This document shows positions 8,987-16,776 of a DNA stretch of 64,000 nucleotides, piece after piece (positions within the stretch are counted from its first letter, which is position 1; each line of letters opens with the position of its first letter). The notes beneath the pieces are model-generated. The model had not been told where the DNA came from. It ran no database searches and saw nothing but the letters and a program-made list of their open reading frames with translations. The stretch covers positions 124,001 to 188,000 of the forward strand of contig NZ_JACIEQ010000005.1 in assembly GCF_014196965.1 (NCBI RefSeq). The letters are read 5' to 3'. The DNA is from Actibacterium naphthalenivorans (GTDB lineage Bacteria > Pseudomonadota > Alphaproteobacteria > Rhodobacterales > Rhodobacteraceae). Position numbers and translations under genes: made by a program.

Positions 8987-9175
8987 ATGTTATCTCTATC
9001 TAAAGCGCAAAAAACCGGGAAATTAGAAGAGTTTATAGCTCAGGAAGAAGCGCGCGGCGTCGGCCAGATCAGCGCGGCGGAGTTCGATGAAACAGCCGCT
9101 ACTGTGATCAAAACGCCGCTACAAGACGATCAAACATCAGGTTCGCTTCCCAGCGATGGTTCGCCCGGAAAGTGA
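8987..9175 (+). CDS. Small IS1595 passenger protein
   Basis: A 62-residue protein (MLSLSKAQKTGKLEEFIAQ ...) with an ATG at 8987 and GGAG about 10 bases upstream. The first 35 residues are charged and helical; the tail is polar (DDQTSGSLPSDGSPGK). Its last 68 bases overlap the 3' end of the transposase gene on the other strand, so the pair is tail-to-tail. Small convergent ORFs of this kind accompany some IS1595 transposases, from memory. The role is unknown. Confidence 0.6.
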   Translation: MLSLSKAQKTGKLEEFIAQEEARGVGQISAAEFDETAATVIKTPLQDDQTSGSLPSDGSPGK

Positions 9176-10001
9176 ACTCGTCCAAATACCGGCGCATGTG
9201 CTTCTGGCTGATCGAAACATGAGTGCCACGGATCGAATGTTTGAAGTGACGCCAGAAGCTTTCAACATGGTTTGTATGGTGCAGCGTGTCGGTGTCGGCA
9301 TCATACACGGCCCACTCTTTCGCTCCATGCTTCACCGCAACATGCGAATATCCATGCTCTTTCAGTAAGCGGTAGCTGTAGAGTTCATCGGTCGATACGG
9401 TCGAGCCAGCCTCAACGGTTTTGAGTGTTTCGGCCCGAAGGGTTTTCAGTTTCACGTCAGGGATAATCTCGGTCACGAGACGCCCGCCGCGTTCCTTGAA
9501 GCCCATGACAATGGTTTTGCCAGCGGCACCGCGCCCACGTTTGCCGGGGCGCTTGCCGCCCACGTAAGCTTCATCAATCTCGACATGACCTTGAAGCATG
9601 GCTTTCAGGTCGTGCTTGTCCATCTGCTCACGGATTTTGTGACCGATCCGCCATGCGGTCTTATAGGTCACCCCAAGTTGACGTTGCAGTTCCTTGCCGG
9701 AAACCCCGTGCCGCGTCGTGACAAACAGGTAGATCGCATAGAACCAAACCTGGAGCGGCGTCCGGGTATCTTGGAAAATGGTGCCAGCCGTAGGGTAGAC
9801 ATGATCACCACAGGCGGCACAGGCCCACGCACGGCGGTTGCTCATGCGGTGGAAGGTGCTTTCAACACCGCAGGCTTGGCAAACGTGACGATCCCCGAAG
9901 CGAACGCGGAAGATGTGTTCAAGGCAGGCTTCATCATCGGGGAAGCGCTTGAAGAAATCGCGGACACTAAAGTCGGGGGATGCTGATTTGCTCTTTTCCA
10001 T
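9108..10001 (-). CDS. IS1595-family transposase
   Basis: This 297-residue ISXO2-like transposase has an N-terminal zinc ribbon (C41-x2-C44 and C61-x2-C64), a helical DNA-binding region (GVSGKELQRQLGVTYKTAWRIG, about 99-120) and a DDE-type core: VEIDEAYVGGK (D143), VSTDELYSYR (D205) and TNHVESFWRHFKHSIRGTH (E247). It looks complete, ending MFDRLVAAF. The start lies about 48 bp inside the right inverted repeat. All catalytic residues are present, so the inner element may still be mobile. Confidence 0.93.
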   Translation of the reverse strand: MEKSKSASPDFSVRDFFKRFPDDEACLEHIFRVRFGDRHVCQACGVESTFHRMSNRRAWACAACGDHVYPTAGTIFQDTRTPLQVWFYAIYLFVTTRHGVSGKELQRQLGVTYKTAWRIGHKIREQMDKHDLKAMLQGHVEIDEAYVGGKRPGKRGRGAAGKTIVMGFKERGGRLVTEIIPDVKLKTLRAETLKTVEAGSTVSTDELYSYRLLKEHGYSHVAVKHGAKEWAVYDADTDTLHHTNHVESFWRHFKHSIRGTHVSISQKHMRRYLDEFTFRANHRWEANLMFDRLVAAF

Positions 10002-10025
10002 GCATCATATATAGCAAATCGGCTT

Positions 10026-10049
10026 ACTTGCGTCAAGGGGATACACCCC
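10026..10049 (-). repeat. IS1595-type right terminal inverted repeat
   Basis: Perfect inverted copy of 8103-8126, followed directly by the second copy of the target duplication AAAAAGAA (10050-10057). Confidence 0.93.
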
Positions 10050-10057
10050 AAAAAGAA

Positions 10058-10197
10058 TCCCCGGACCGCCGCCGCAACCAACCATGCCAGCCGTCAGGCA
10101 AGCCATCCTCGACGCCTTCGCGAGACCACCACCAGGACGCTGCCCCCATTGTGAAAGGCTCATCGCAGAACGCCCAAAAAAAATTCTGCCAAAGTAG
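10058..10197 (+). pseudogene. 3' remnant of the IS701-type transposase gene
   Basis: Rejoining 8102 to 10058 restores the original IS701 sequence. In the transposase frame it reads KKKNPRTAAATNHASR and stops at TGA 10152-10154. In the frame reached by skipping one base at the A8 run (8092-8099) it reads RIPGPPPQPTMPAVRQAILD, then PGRCPHCERLIAE, and ends at TAG 10195-10197 inside the right inverted repeat. The second reading looks like the true C-terminus, so an indel or a frameshift event is implied. Confidence 0.65.
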
Positions 10198-10199
10198 TG
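10180..10199 (-). repeat. IS701-type right terminal inverted repeat
   Basis: Inverted copy of 6800-6819, followed by the second TTAG duplication at 10200-10203. Confidence 0.9.
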
Positions 10200-10329
10200 T
10201 TAGCCCCCAGGATCGCAGGCGGCCCGTCATAATCATACAGTCATGACCATACCGGTTTAGTTATTTATTCAATAATTTCAATGCCGATTCGCGATCCCGG
10301 CGCTTCATGACTTCGCTTTCCAGCATCGC

Positions 10330-11448
10330 CTATGCCTTCCCACCGCGTCCGCGGACGGGTGCTGATCGGGCGAGTGAAAGCTCGGCATCCGAAAACCTCC
10401 AGGGGCCGCGAACGCCGGGGATGCCATCGGGCGTGATCCGCAAACCTCGCGCAAGAACTTGGGGGTCGGCGAACACCTGTTCCATCGTGTTGATTGGCCC
10501 GGCGGGGACATTGGTGCGTTCGAGCGCCTCCAGAATTCGGGCAGAGCTCCAGCCGGCGATTGCAACCGAAAGCAACTCGGTCAACAAATCGCGGTTCTGC
10601 ACCCGCTCGGCATTGGCGGCAAACCGGGCGTCACCAGGAAGCTGATCCAGCCCCAACACTTGGCAGAACCGGCTGAATTGGCCGTCATTGCCCACTGCGA
10701 CGATGACGTGACCGTCAGCCGTGGCGAAAACCTGGTAGGGTGCGATATTGGGATGGCTGTTCCCCCGCCGGACAGGCGACTGTCCGGTGACGAGGTAGTT
10801 CATCGCCTGGTTCGCCATCGACGCGACCGCGCAATCGAGAAGCGACATGTCGATATGCTGGCCCCGCCCGGAGGTGTGGCGTTGCTCGACTGCGGCAAGA
10901 ATACCGACCGCCCCATAAAGACCGGTCAGAATGTCGGTCACGGCGACACCCACCTTCTGTGGCTGTCCGTCCGGTTCGCCGGTGACAGACATCAGCCCCG
11001 ACATCCCTTGAATTAGGAAGTCGTATCCGGGCCGGTCGGCATAAGGCCCGGTCTGGCCGAATCCCGTGATCGAACAATAAATCAGTTGCGGGTTCAACGC
11101 CGAGAGGCTGTCGTAGTCGAGGCCGTATTTCACCAGCCCGCCCCGTTTAAAGTTCTCGACCAGAACGTCGGCTCCGGCGACCAGTTCTCGCACCGCACGG
11201 CGGCCTTGTTCAGTTCGGAAATCGGCGGTGATAGAACTCTTGCCCCGATTGGCCGCGTAAAAGTAAGCCGCCGACCGGTCGCCCTCGCGCTCGATGAAGG
11301 GCGGGCCCCAGCGCCGCGTGTCGTCGCCCTCCGGCGCCTCCACCTTGATTACTTCGGCCCCCAGATCAGCCAGAATCTGGCCAATCCATGGGCCGGCGAG
11401 GATTCGCGCCAGTTCGACGACCCTCAGCCCAGCGAGTGGCCCCCCCAT
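10330..11448 (-). CDS. CaiB/BaiF family CoA-transferase
   Basis: The 372-residue protein is a class III CoA-transferase: N-terminal LAGLRVVELARILAGPWIGQ, LADLGAEVIKVE, NRGKSSITAD, GFGQTGPYADRPGYDFLIQG, and the region with the conserved Asp (GRGQHIDMSLLDCAVASM, about 190-207). The start overlaps the stop of the GcdH-like gene by one base (TGATG), so the two are translationally coupled. By analogy with succinyl-CoA:glutarate CoA-transferase beside GcdH it may activate a dicarboxylic acid, but the donor and acceptor are not shown. It is the last gene of a leftward operon that starts with a truncated gene. Confidence 0.88.
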   Translation of the reverse strand: MGGPLAGLRVVELARILAGPWIGQILADLGAEVIKVEAPEGDDTRRWGPPFIEREGDRSAAYFYAANRGKSSITADFRTEQGRRAVRELVAGADVLVENFKRGGLVKYGLDYDSLSALNPQLIYCSITGFGQTGPYADRPGYDFLIQGMSGLMSVTGEPDGQPQKVGVAVTDILTGLYGAVGILAAVEQRHTSGRGQHIDMSLLDCAVASMANQAMNYLVTGQSPVRRGNSHPNIAPYQVFATADGHVIVAVGNDGQFSRFCQVLGLDQLPGDARFAANAERVQNRDLLTELLSVAIAGWSSARILEALERTNVPAGPINTMEQVFADPQVLARGLRITPDGIPGVRGPWRFSDAELSLARSAPVRGRGGKA

Positions 11449-12662
11449 CAGAAAAATGCCTGCAGCCCGGTCTGTGCGCGGCCGAGGATCAGGGCGTGTA
11501 CATCATGGGTGCCTTCATAGGTGTTTACCGTCTCGAGGTTCAGCATGTGGCGGATGACTTGGAATTCCTCGGAAATGCCGTTCCCGCCATGCATGTCACG
11601 GGCCATACGGGCGATGTCCAGCGCCTTGCCGCAGTTGTTGCGTTTGATCAGGCTGATCATCTCGGGGGCGGCGCGGGCATTGTCCATCAGCCGGCCCACC
11701 TGCAATGCACCCTGAAGCCCGAGTGTGATCTCGGTCAGCATATCGGCCAGTTTCTTCTGGAAAAGCTGGGTCTGTGCCAGCGGCTTCCCGAACTGCTTGC
11801 GGTCCAGCCCATATTGACGCGAGGCGTGCCAGCAGAATTCCGCCGCGCCCAACACGCCCCAAGCGATGCCATAGCGAGCGCGATTGAGACAGCCGAAAGG
11901 CCCCTTCAATCCCTCGGCATGGGGCAGGAGTGCGTCTTCGCTCACCTCGACGCCGTCCATCACGATCTCGCCGGTGGTGGAGACACGCAAAGAAAGCTTT
12001 CCACCGACCTTGGGCGCCGACAGACCCTTCATGCCCTTTTCAAGAATGAAACCTCGGATCTTTCCGCCGTGAGCCTCGGATTTCGCCCAGACCACGAAGA
12101 CATCGGCGAAGGGGCTGTTAGAGATCCACATCTTGCTGCCGGTCAGGCGATAACCGGTCCCGGTCTTCTCGGCGCGGGTCTTCATTGAGCCGGGGTCGGA
12201 GCCGGCGTCAGGCTCGGTCAAGCCGAAACAGCCGACTAGTTTTCCCGAGCACAGGCCAGGCAGATATCTACGGCGCTGCTCCTCGCTGCCATAGGCGTAG
12301 ATCGGATAGATAACCAGGCTCGACTGCACCGACATCATGGAACGGTAGCCCGAATCCACCCGCTCGATCTCACGCGCGATGAGACCATAGGTGACGTAAG
12401 AGGCGCCAAGCCCGCCATATTCCTCGGGCACGGTAGCGCCCAGAAGACCCGCCTCGCCCATCTCTAGGAACAGCTCCGGCGCACTGATCTCGTTGCGGTA
12501 GGCCTCGATCACCCGCGGCTGAAGCATATCTTGCGCGAACACCCGCGCCGCATCGCGCAGCATGCGCTCATCTTCCATGAGTTGGTCCTCGAGACGGAAG
12601 GCATCCTCCCAATCGAAGCGCGACATATCGGGAGCGTCTTTAGTGGGCAGCGTATCTTTCAT
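11448..12662 (-). CDS. gcdH: Acyl-CoA dehydrogenase, glutaryl-CoA dehydrogenase-like
   Basis: This FAD-dependent dehydrogenase of 404 residues has family signatures: [20 protein letters not shown] (about 93-112), [18 protein letters not shown] (flavin and substrate loop), [22 protein letters not shown] and [23 protein letters not shown]. The C-terminus [20 protein letters not shown] contains the region of the catalytic Glu in glutaryl-CoA dehydrogenases. The overall sequence fits GcdH better than short-chain dehydrogenases. It lies between the DUF4387 gene and the CoA-transferase on the same strand. AGGTAAGG precedes the ATG. Confidence 0.87.
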   Translation of the reverse strand: MKDTLPTKDAPDMSRFDWEDAFRLEDQLMEDERMLRDAARVFAQDMLQPRVIEAYRNEISAPELFLEMGEAGLLGATVPEEYGGLGASYVTYGLIAREIERVDSGYRSMMSVQSSLVIYPIYAYGSEEQRRRYLPGLCSGKLVGCFGLTEPDAGSDPGSMKTRAEKTGTGYRLTGSKMWISNSPFADVFVVWAKSEAHGGKIRGFILEKGMKGLSAPKVGGKLSLRVSTTGEIVMDGVEVSEDALLPHAEGLKGPFGCLNRARYGIAWGVLGAAEFCWHASRQYGLDRKQFGKPLAQTQLFQKKLADMLTEITLGLQGALQVGRLMDNARAAPEMISLIKRNNCGKALDIARMARDMHGGNGISEEFQVIRHMLNLETVNTYEGTHDVHALILGRAQTGLQAFF

Positions 12663-12671
12663 GGCCTTACC

Positions 12672-12998
12672 TCATGCAGTCGTATCGATTTCGAGATCGA
12701 GGAAGGGAGCATATTGCTGGGCGCCGAAAATGTCACCGTCGCCCGGGCTTCCGCTGGGGCGATCGCGCAGGATCGTGAACTTGATCGCATAGGCCGGATC
12801 GTATTCGACGAAATCGGTTATCCGCTGTGGATCGATTCGCAGAACTGCAGCCACCGTTTCGCGGCTTAGCGCCCCGGAGCGTTTCACCAATTCATACGCA
12901 TCGAATTCGCGGAAGATCACATCGAACGTGATCTTGTCGGTTCCGGCATTCTTGCTACGGATGGTCTTGGCCAGATCGGAGAGTTTCTTAGTGGACAT
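12672..12998 (-). CDS. DUF4387 family protein
   Basis: The 108-residue protein MSTKKLSDLAKTIRSKNAG ... ITDFVEYDPAYAIKFTILRD ... GDIFGAQQYAPFLDLEIDTT matches my memory of DUF4387, a small domain found next to, or fused to, AtuA-family (DUF1446) proteins. The ATG at 12998 was chosen over the frame opening at 13025 because family members begin here. It overlaps the end of the AtuA-like remnant by 11 bases, as in intact operons. The biochemical role is unknown. Confidence 0.75.
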   Translation of the reverse strand: MSTKKLSDLAKTIRSKNAGTDKITFDVIFREFDAYELVKRSGALSRETVAAVLRIDPQRITDFVEYDPAYAIKFTILRDRPSGSPGDGDIFGAQQYAPFLDLEIDTTA

Positions 12999-13266
12999 TG
13001 GTCGTCTCCGCGATTTCGACACCAATTTCGGCGGTGTGGAGGGGGAAAAGCTCTAGCGGTTCATCGACCGCCATGGTGTGGTTGACGGTCCAGCGATGGG
13101 CCGGGCTGGCCAGCATTACCTCATCGAACACGAACGAGACGCCACCGGCGGTGCCCTTTACGTCGGGCAGGCGGGCATAGAACAGCTGCCGGGTGCCGAT
13201 CATGGCGACCTCCTCGGCCATTTCACGGGTTGGCGCCACGCCCTGAACACGTCGATCTCGGGGCAT
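12988..13266 (-). pseudogene. AtuA-family (DUF1446) protein, C-terminal remnant
   Basis: The open frame encodes about 80 residues resembling the C-terminus of acyclic-terpene-utilisation AtuA-family proteins: APTREMAEEVAMIGTRQLFY, ARLPDVKGTAGG, HRWTVNHTMAVDEPLELFPL, HTAEIGVEIAETT. Intact members have around 450 residues or more, so most of the gene and the operon promoter are missing. Similarity fades upstream of about 13240 and the sequence to 13511 is unrelated. The remnant overlaps the DUF4387 start, confirming the original operon order. Confidence 0.7.
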
Positions 13267-13511
13267 CGCAGACGATGTTGCTTTCCTCGCGTTGAACGAC
13301 GCGCGTCTGATCTCCCTGCGGGTGGCGGCTCAGGGCACCGACCGCGCGATCCATGGCCGCAATCTATCTTGCGCGTTCGATATCGGTTTGGATGCAATCT
13401 GAATTCTGCCGCTTTGCTTGAGAATGACGCGACAACCGACCCGGTGATGCGCCAGCCCGGGAAGCCCGAGATTTCCTGCGCCCTCTCGGGGCACCCGGCG
13501 AGAACACCCCT
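13267..13511. other. Orphan stretch between the truncated operon and the GH13 gene
   Basis: No complete gene. On the + strand one frame stays open from about 13264 to a TGA at 13400-13402 and reads DDVAFLALNDARLISL then RVAAQGTDRAIHGRNLS. It looks like a gene 3' end without its start. I cannot name it. The join between this stretch and the AtuA remnant is probably a deletion or recombination scar. Confidence 0.4.
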
Positions 13512-15275
13512 TTAAAGCGCGCCCTCACCCGCGGGCCGGTTGGTGATCCAGCGGCACTGATAGGGGCGCATCAGGATATCCGGCCCGGCGGCTGAAATCC
13601 TCTCTCCGCTCAGCAGATCCACCCATTGCTCGCCGCCGATCAGGTTGATCGACAAGGGCGGCACCGTCAGCTCGTCCTTGCTGACGTTGTGCAGCGCGAA
13701 AATCGATTGGTCGCGGTTCAGGCTCTGGCGCCAGATCCCGAAGATACGCTCGTCCAGATGCAGGGTGAACTGGGTGGCGTTCGGGTGAAACGCGGGTTGG
13801 CGGCAACGCACCTGTATCCGCTGCCGCATGCCGCTGAGAACCTGCGCGTGCAGGCTGTCGGGATCGTCAAGCTGGGCGCGCAGCGTCGGGTAATCCCAGC
13901 GGTGACGGTTGATCGCCCGGTTGATGCCGGTCTTGGCGACCCCCTCGTAATCGTTCGGCGTGGCCAGAAGCGAATGGATGTAGAAGGCCGGTATCCCCTC
14001 CAGCGCCATGGCGATGGTCTGGCTGCACAGAAAGCGATCGACCTGCCATTCATCCTCGCCCTCGAAGGTGCCTTTCATCGCGTCGAAGAAGGTGATGTTC
14101 AGCTCATAGGGCGACTCGCCGCCACCGGCCAGCGCGCGCATCGACACCTTGCCGCCAAAGCGTTTGACCGTGTCGATCACCTTGAGCGTCTGTTCGGTAT
14201 CCAGAATACCCTCGGCCGGGCGCATCCCGATCCCGTCATGCGAGGCGGTGAAGTTCAGATAGGCACAGCCCAGCTGCGCCGGCGGCATCGACACCTGCCA
14301 GCGCTTGAGATGCTCCGCCGTTCCGCTCAGAAGCGCGTGCAGCAACAGCGGCGGCAGCGAGAAGTTGTAAACGGCGTGCGCCTCGTTGCGGTTGCCGAAA
14401 TAAGACAGGTTTTCCACATTCGGCACGTTGGTCTCGGTCAGCAGGATCAGCGGCTCGACCGCGAAATCGCATAGGATGCGCATGAGCTGCACGATGGCAT
14501 GAGTCTGCGGCAGGTGGATGCAGGGGGTGCCGATTTCCTTCCAGATGAAGGCCACCGCATCCAGCCGGATGATCCGCACGCCATGGTCGATGTGCAGCCG
14601 CATGATGCGCAGGAATTCCAGCAGCACCTCGGGGTTGCGGAAATCCACATCGACCTGGTCATGGCTGAAGGTACACCACACGTGGCGGGTGCCGCTCGCC
14701 GTCTCGACCTCGCGCAACAGCGGGCTGGTGCGGGGCCGCACGACACTGCTCAGGTCATCCTCGGGGGTGGCTTCGAAAAAGAACTTGTCGAACGGTTCAT
14801 GCCCCTGACGGTATTCGTTGAACCACGTGCCCTGGCTCGAGACATGGTTCAGCACCAGATCCGACATCAGCGTGAATTCATCCGAGATGCGCCGGATATC
14901 GGCCCAGTCGCCCAGATGGCTGTTGACCGTGCGGTAATCGGTGACCGCGAAACCGTCATCCGAAGTGAACGGAAAGAACGGCAGGATATGCACCGAATTG
15001 ACGCTGCCCTTGAGATAGCGGTTCAGGAAATCATTCAACAGGTCCAGCGGCTTGTGCACACCGTCGATCAGTGAATTGCCATAGGTGATGACCATGGCGT
15101 CGCCCGACGACCACAACCGGTTGCCCGGCATCCGCGAGCGTTTGCGGCGGCTGCTGCCTTCGGGCCAGAAGGCATCGATAACCTGGGTGGTCAGGATGTC
15201 CTGATTGAGATCGGGATAGATGCGGCTGATCAGATCGGCCAGCTTGACGCTGAGGGTCGGCGGAGTGTTGGTCAT
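13512..15275 (-). CDS. GH13 subfamily 18 phosphorylase (glucosylglycerate or sucrose phosphorylase-like)
   Basis: This 587-residue alpha-amylase-superfamily protein has SVHILPFFPFTSDDGFAVTD (near 94-113), LVLNHVSSQG (139-149), IIRLDAVAFIWKE with nucleophile D239, LLTETNVPNVENL with acid/base E281, and NFTASHDGIGMRP with the transition-state Asp (D347). Segments such as AFIWKEIGTPCIHLPQTHAI and AHAVYNFSLPPLLLHA resemble the E. coli YcjM glucosylglycerate phosphorylase more than classic sucrose phosphorylases, which are shorter (about 490-500 aa). It would release glucose 1-phosphate by phosphorolysis. The glycerate kinase gene lies 126 bp upstream on the same strand, which favours glucosylglycerate. 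Substrate is inferred. Confidence 0.82.
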   Translation of the reverse strand: MTNTPPTLSVKLADLISRIYPDLNQDILTTQVIDAFWPEGSSRRKRSRMPGNRLWSSGDAMVITYGNSLIDGVHKPLDLLNDFLNRYLKGSVNSVHILPFFPFTSDDGFAVTDYRTVNSHLGDWADIRRISDEFTLMSDLVLNHVSSQGTWFNEYRQGHEPFDKFFFEATPEDDLSSVVRPRTSPLLREVETASGTRHVWCTFSHDQVDVDFRNPEVLLEFLRIMRLHIDHGVRIIRLDAVAFIWKEIGTPCIHLPQTHAIVQLMRILCDFAVEPLILLTETNVPNVENLSYFGNRNEAHAVYNFSLPPLLLHALLSGTAEHLKRWQVSMPPAQLGCAYLNFTASHDGIGMRPAEGILDTEQTLKVIDTVKRFGGKVSMRALAGGGESPYELNITFFDAMKGTFEGEDEWQVDRFLCSQTIAMALEGIPAFYIHSLLATPNDYEGVAKTGINRAINRHRWDYPTLRAQLDDPDSLHAQVLSGMRQRIQVRCRQPAFHPNATQFTLHLDERIFGIWRQSLNRDQSIFALHNVSKDELTVPPLSINLIGGEQWVDLLSGERISAAGPDILMRPYQCRWITNRPAGEGAL

Positions 15276-15401
15276 GGCTCGGACTTTGCGGATTTCCGCC
15301 CAACTTGCCGAATATCCGAAGGGTTACAAGCCCTTCCCGCGCCGTTGCCGGTTCTGATTCGCAGCTTTTGCTTCAATGCAACGGTCTGCGCCGCGCGGTG
15401 C

Positions 15402-16685
15402 TCAGCCGTCGGGCGGCAGGATCATGATCGCCCGGAAATCGTTCACATTGGTCAGGGTCGGGCCGGGGGCGACCTGATCGCCCAGCGCCGCGAAAAAGCC
15501 GTGGCTGTGGTTGCGCTCAAGCTCCGCCTGCGGGTCCAGCCCCAGCGCTGCGGCGCGGGCCAGCGTATCGGGCGTGACCACCGCCCCGGCGACATCGGCC
15601 GCCCCGTCCACCCCGTCGGTGTCGCAGGCGATGGCGAAGATCCCCGCCGCCCCGTTCAGCGCCAGCGCCAGCGACAGGCAGAATTCGGCATTCGGCCCGC
15701 CCACCCCGTCGCCCCGCCGCGTGACGGTGCATTCCCCGCCCGACAGCAGCAGCACCGGCCGGTCGCCCTTTGCCATGGCCGCGGAAATGTCCAGCGCGCG
15801 CCGGGCCTGCGCCATGGCAACCTCGCGCGCCTCGCCCTCGATCGCGTCGCCCAAAAGCTCCACCCGCGCGCCCGCTGTCTCCGCCGTCGCCCTTGCCGCG
15901 TCCAGCGACTGGGCCGGGGCGGCGATGACCCGGTTTTCCACCTTCGACAACGCCGGCGCCTCGGGGGGCAGCACGCCCGTCGGCCCGCCCAGCACCGCCG
16001 CGACAGAGGCCGGCGGGGTGATGGCGCAGCGCGCCAGAATGGCGCGCGCATCGGCGGGGGTGGTGTGATCGCCCACCGTGGGCCCCGACGCGATGAAGGC
16101 CGGGTCATCACCCGGCACATCGGAAATCATCAGCGCCAGCATCCGCGCCGGATAGGCCGCCGCCGCCAGCTGCCCGCCCTTCACCCGCGAAAGATGCTTG
16201 CGCACCGTGTTCATCGCCAGAATGGGCGCGCCCGAGGCCAGAAGCGCGGCATTCACCGCCTGCTTTTCCGCCAAGGTGATCGCGCCGGCGGGTTGCACCA
16301 GCAGGGCCGAGCCTCCGCCCGAAATCAGCGCCAGCACGAATTCCTCCGGCCCCAGGCCGCCCAGCAGGCCCAGCATCCGCGCGGTCGCGTCGCGCCCGGC
16401 CGCGTCAGGCACCGGATGGGCGGCTTCGACGATCTCGATCTTCCGGGTGGGCCGCCCGTAGCCATAGCGGGTGATCACCAGCCCCTCGACCGGCCCCCAG
16501 GCCCGTTCCACCGCTTCGGCCATCCGGGCCGAGGCCTTGCCCGCCCCGATCACCACCACCCGTCCCGCAGGGCGCGGTGGCAGGGCGGCAGGCACGCAGA
16601 GCATCGGGTCAGCGGCGGCAACCGCGGCATCGAACAGGCCACGCAGAAAAGCGGCGGCATTGCCGCCCGCCCAGGTTCCGGTCAT
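15402..16685 (-). CDS. Glycerate kinase, MOFRL/TtuD type
   Basis: It phosphorylates D-glycerate, in this family at C2, to feed lower glycolysis. The 427-residue product from the ATG at 16683-16685 (MTGTWAGGNAAAFLRGLFDA) shows VVVIGAGKASARMAEAVE (about 44-61), LISGGGSALLVQPAG, NTVRKHLSRVKGGQLA, MISDVPGDDPAFIASGPTVG, LLSGGECTVTRRGDGVGGPN and the MOFRL tail DTDGVDGAADVAGAVV. A longer frame to 16832 is overlapping sequence. It is upstream of the GH13 phosphorylase on the same strand; together they could convert glucosylglycerate to glucose 1-phosphate and phosphoglycerate. Confidence 0.88.
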   Translation of the reverse strand: MTGTWAGGNAAAFLRGLFDAAVAAADPMLCVPAALPPRPAGRVVVIGAGKASARMAEAVERAWGPVEGLVITRYGYGRPTRKIEIVEAAHPVPDAAGRDATARMLGLLGGLGPEEFVLALISGGGSALLVQPAGAITLAEKQAVNAALLASGAPILAMNTVRKHLSRVKGGQLAAAAYPARMLALMISDVPGDDPAFIASGPTVGDHTTPADARAILARCAITPPASVAAVLGGPTGVLPPEAPALSKVENRVIAAPAQSLDAARATAETAGARVELLGDAIEGEAREVAMAQARRALDISAAMAKGDRPVLLLSGGECTVTRRGDGVGGPNAEFCLSLALALNGAAGIFAIACDTDGVDGAADVAGAVVTPDTLARAAALGLDPQAELERNHSHGFFAALGDQVAPGPTLTNVNDFRAIMILPPDG

Positions 16686-16776
16686 GTCGTCAGATCTGGC
16701 TGTCACCCCGGCCTCCGCCTTCGCATTGTCACCGGTTTTAGAATGCCGGTACCGCGAAGAGAAGCCAGAACCCGGA

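Larger units (their letters stand above)
8103..10049. mobile_element. IS1595-family element with passenger genes
   Basis: It is bounded by perfect 24-bp inverted repeats beginning GGGGTGTATCCCC (8103-8126 and 10026-10049) and flanked by the 8-bp direct repeat AAAAAGAA (8095-8102 and 10050-10057). An 8-bp duplication is the IS1595 norm. The 1947-bp element holds the transposase on the reverse strand (9108-10001) and, on the forward strand, a coiled-coil/winged-helix-like protein (8228-8743), a hairpin-rich gap (8744-8986) and a 62-codon ORF (8987-9175). Simple IS1595 relatives are roughly 0.9-1.2 kb, so about half of this one is cargo. Exact flanks and intact repeats suggest a recent insertion. 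Confidence 0.93.
6800..10199 (+). mobile_element. IS701-family insertion sequence, interrupted by an IS1595-type element
   Basis: The element is bounded by 20-bp inverted repeats CACTACTTTGGCAGAATTTT (6800-6819 and, inverted, 10180-10199) and flanked by the direct repeat TTAG (6796-6799 and 10200-10203). TTAG is a 4-bp duplication fitting the YTAR preference of IS701 elements. Without the 1947-bp inner element and its 8-bp duplication the unit is 1445 bp, a normal IS701 size. It encodes one DDE transposase (6901 onward), now split and also frame-shifted near its end. Confidence 0.92.

Noticed and set aside
9585-9986. Forward 133-codon frame inside the IS1595-type transposase region
   Set aside because: Antisense of the transposase zinc-ribbon and core; no ribosome site.
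6337-13511. tRNA-Glu as an attachment site with a right-hand repeat near the end of the accessory block
   Set aside because: I looked for a copy of the tRNA 3' end (GGTTCGATTCCCCTACGG) up to 13.5 kb and found none, and no integrase gene is present.
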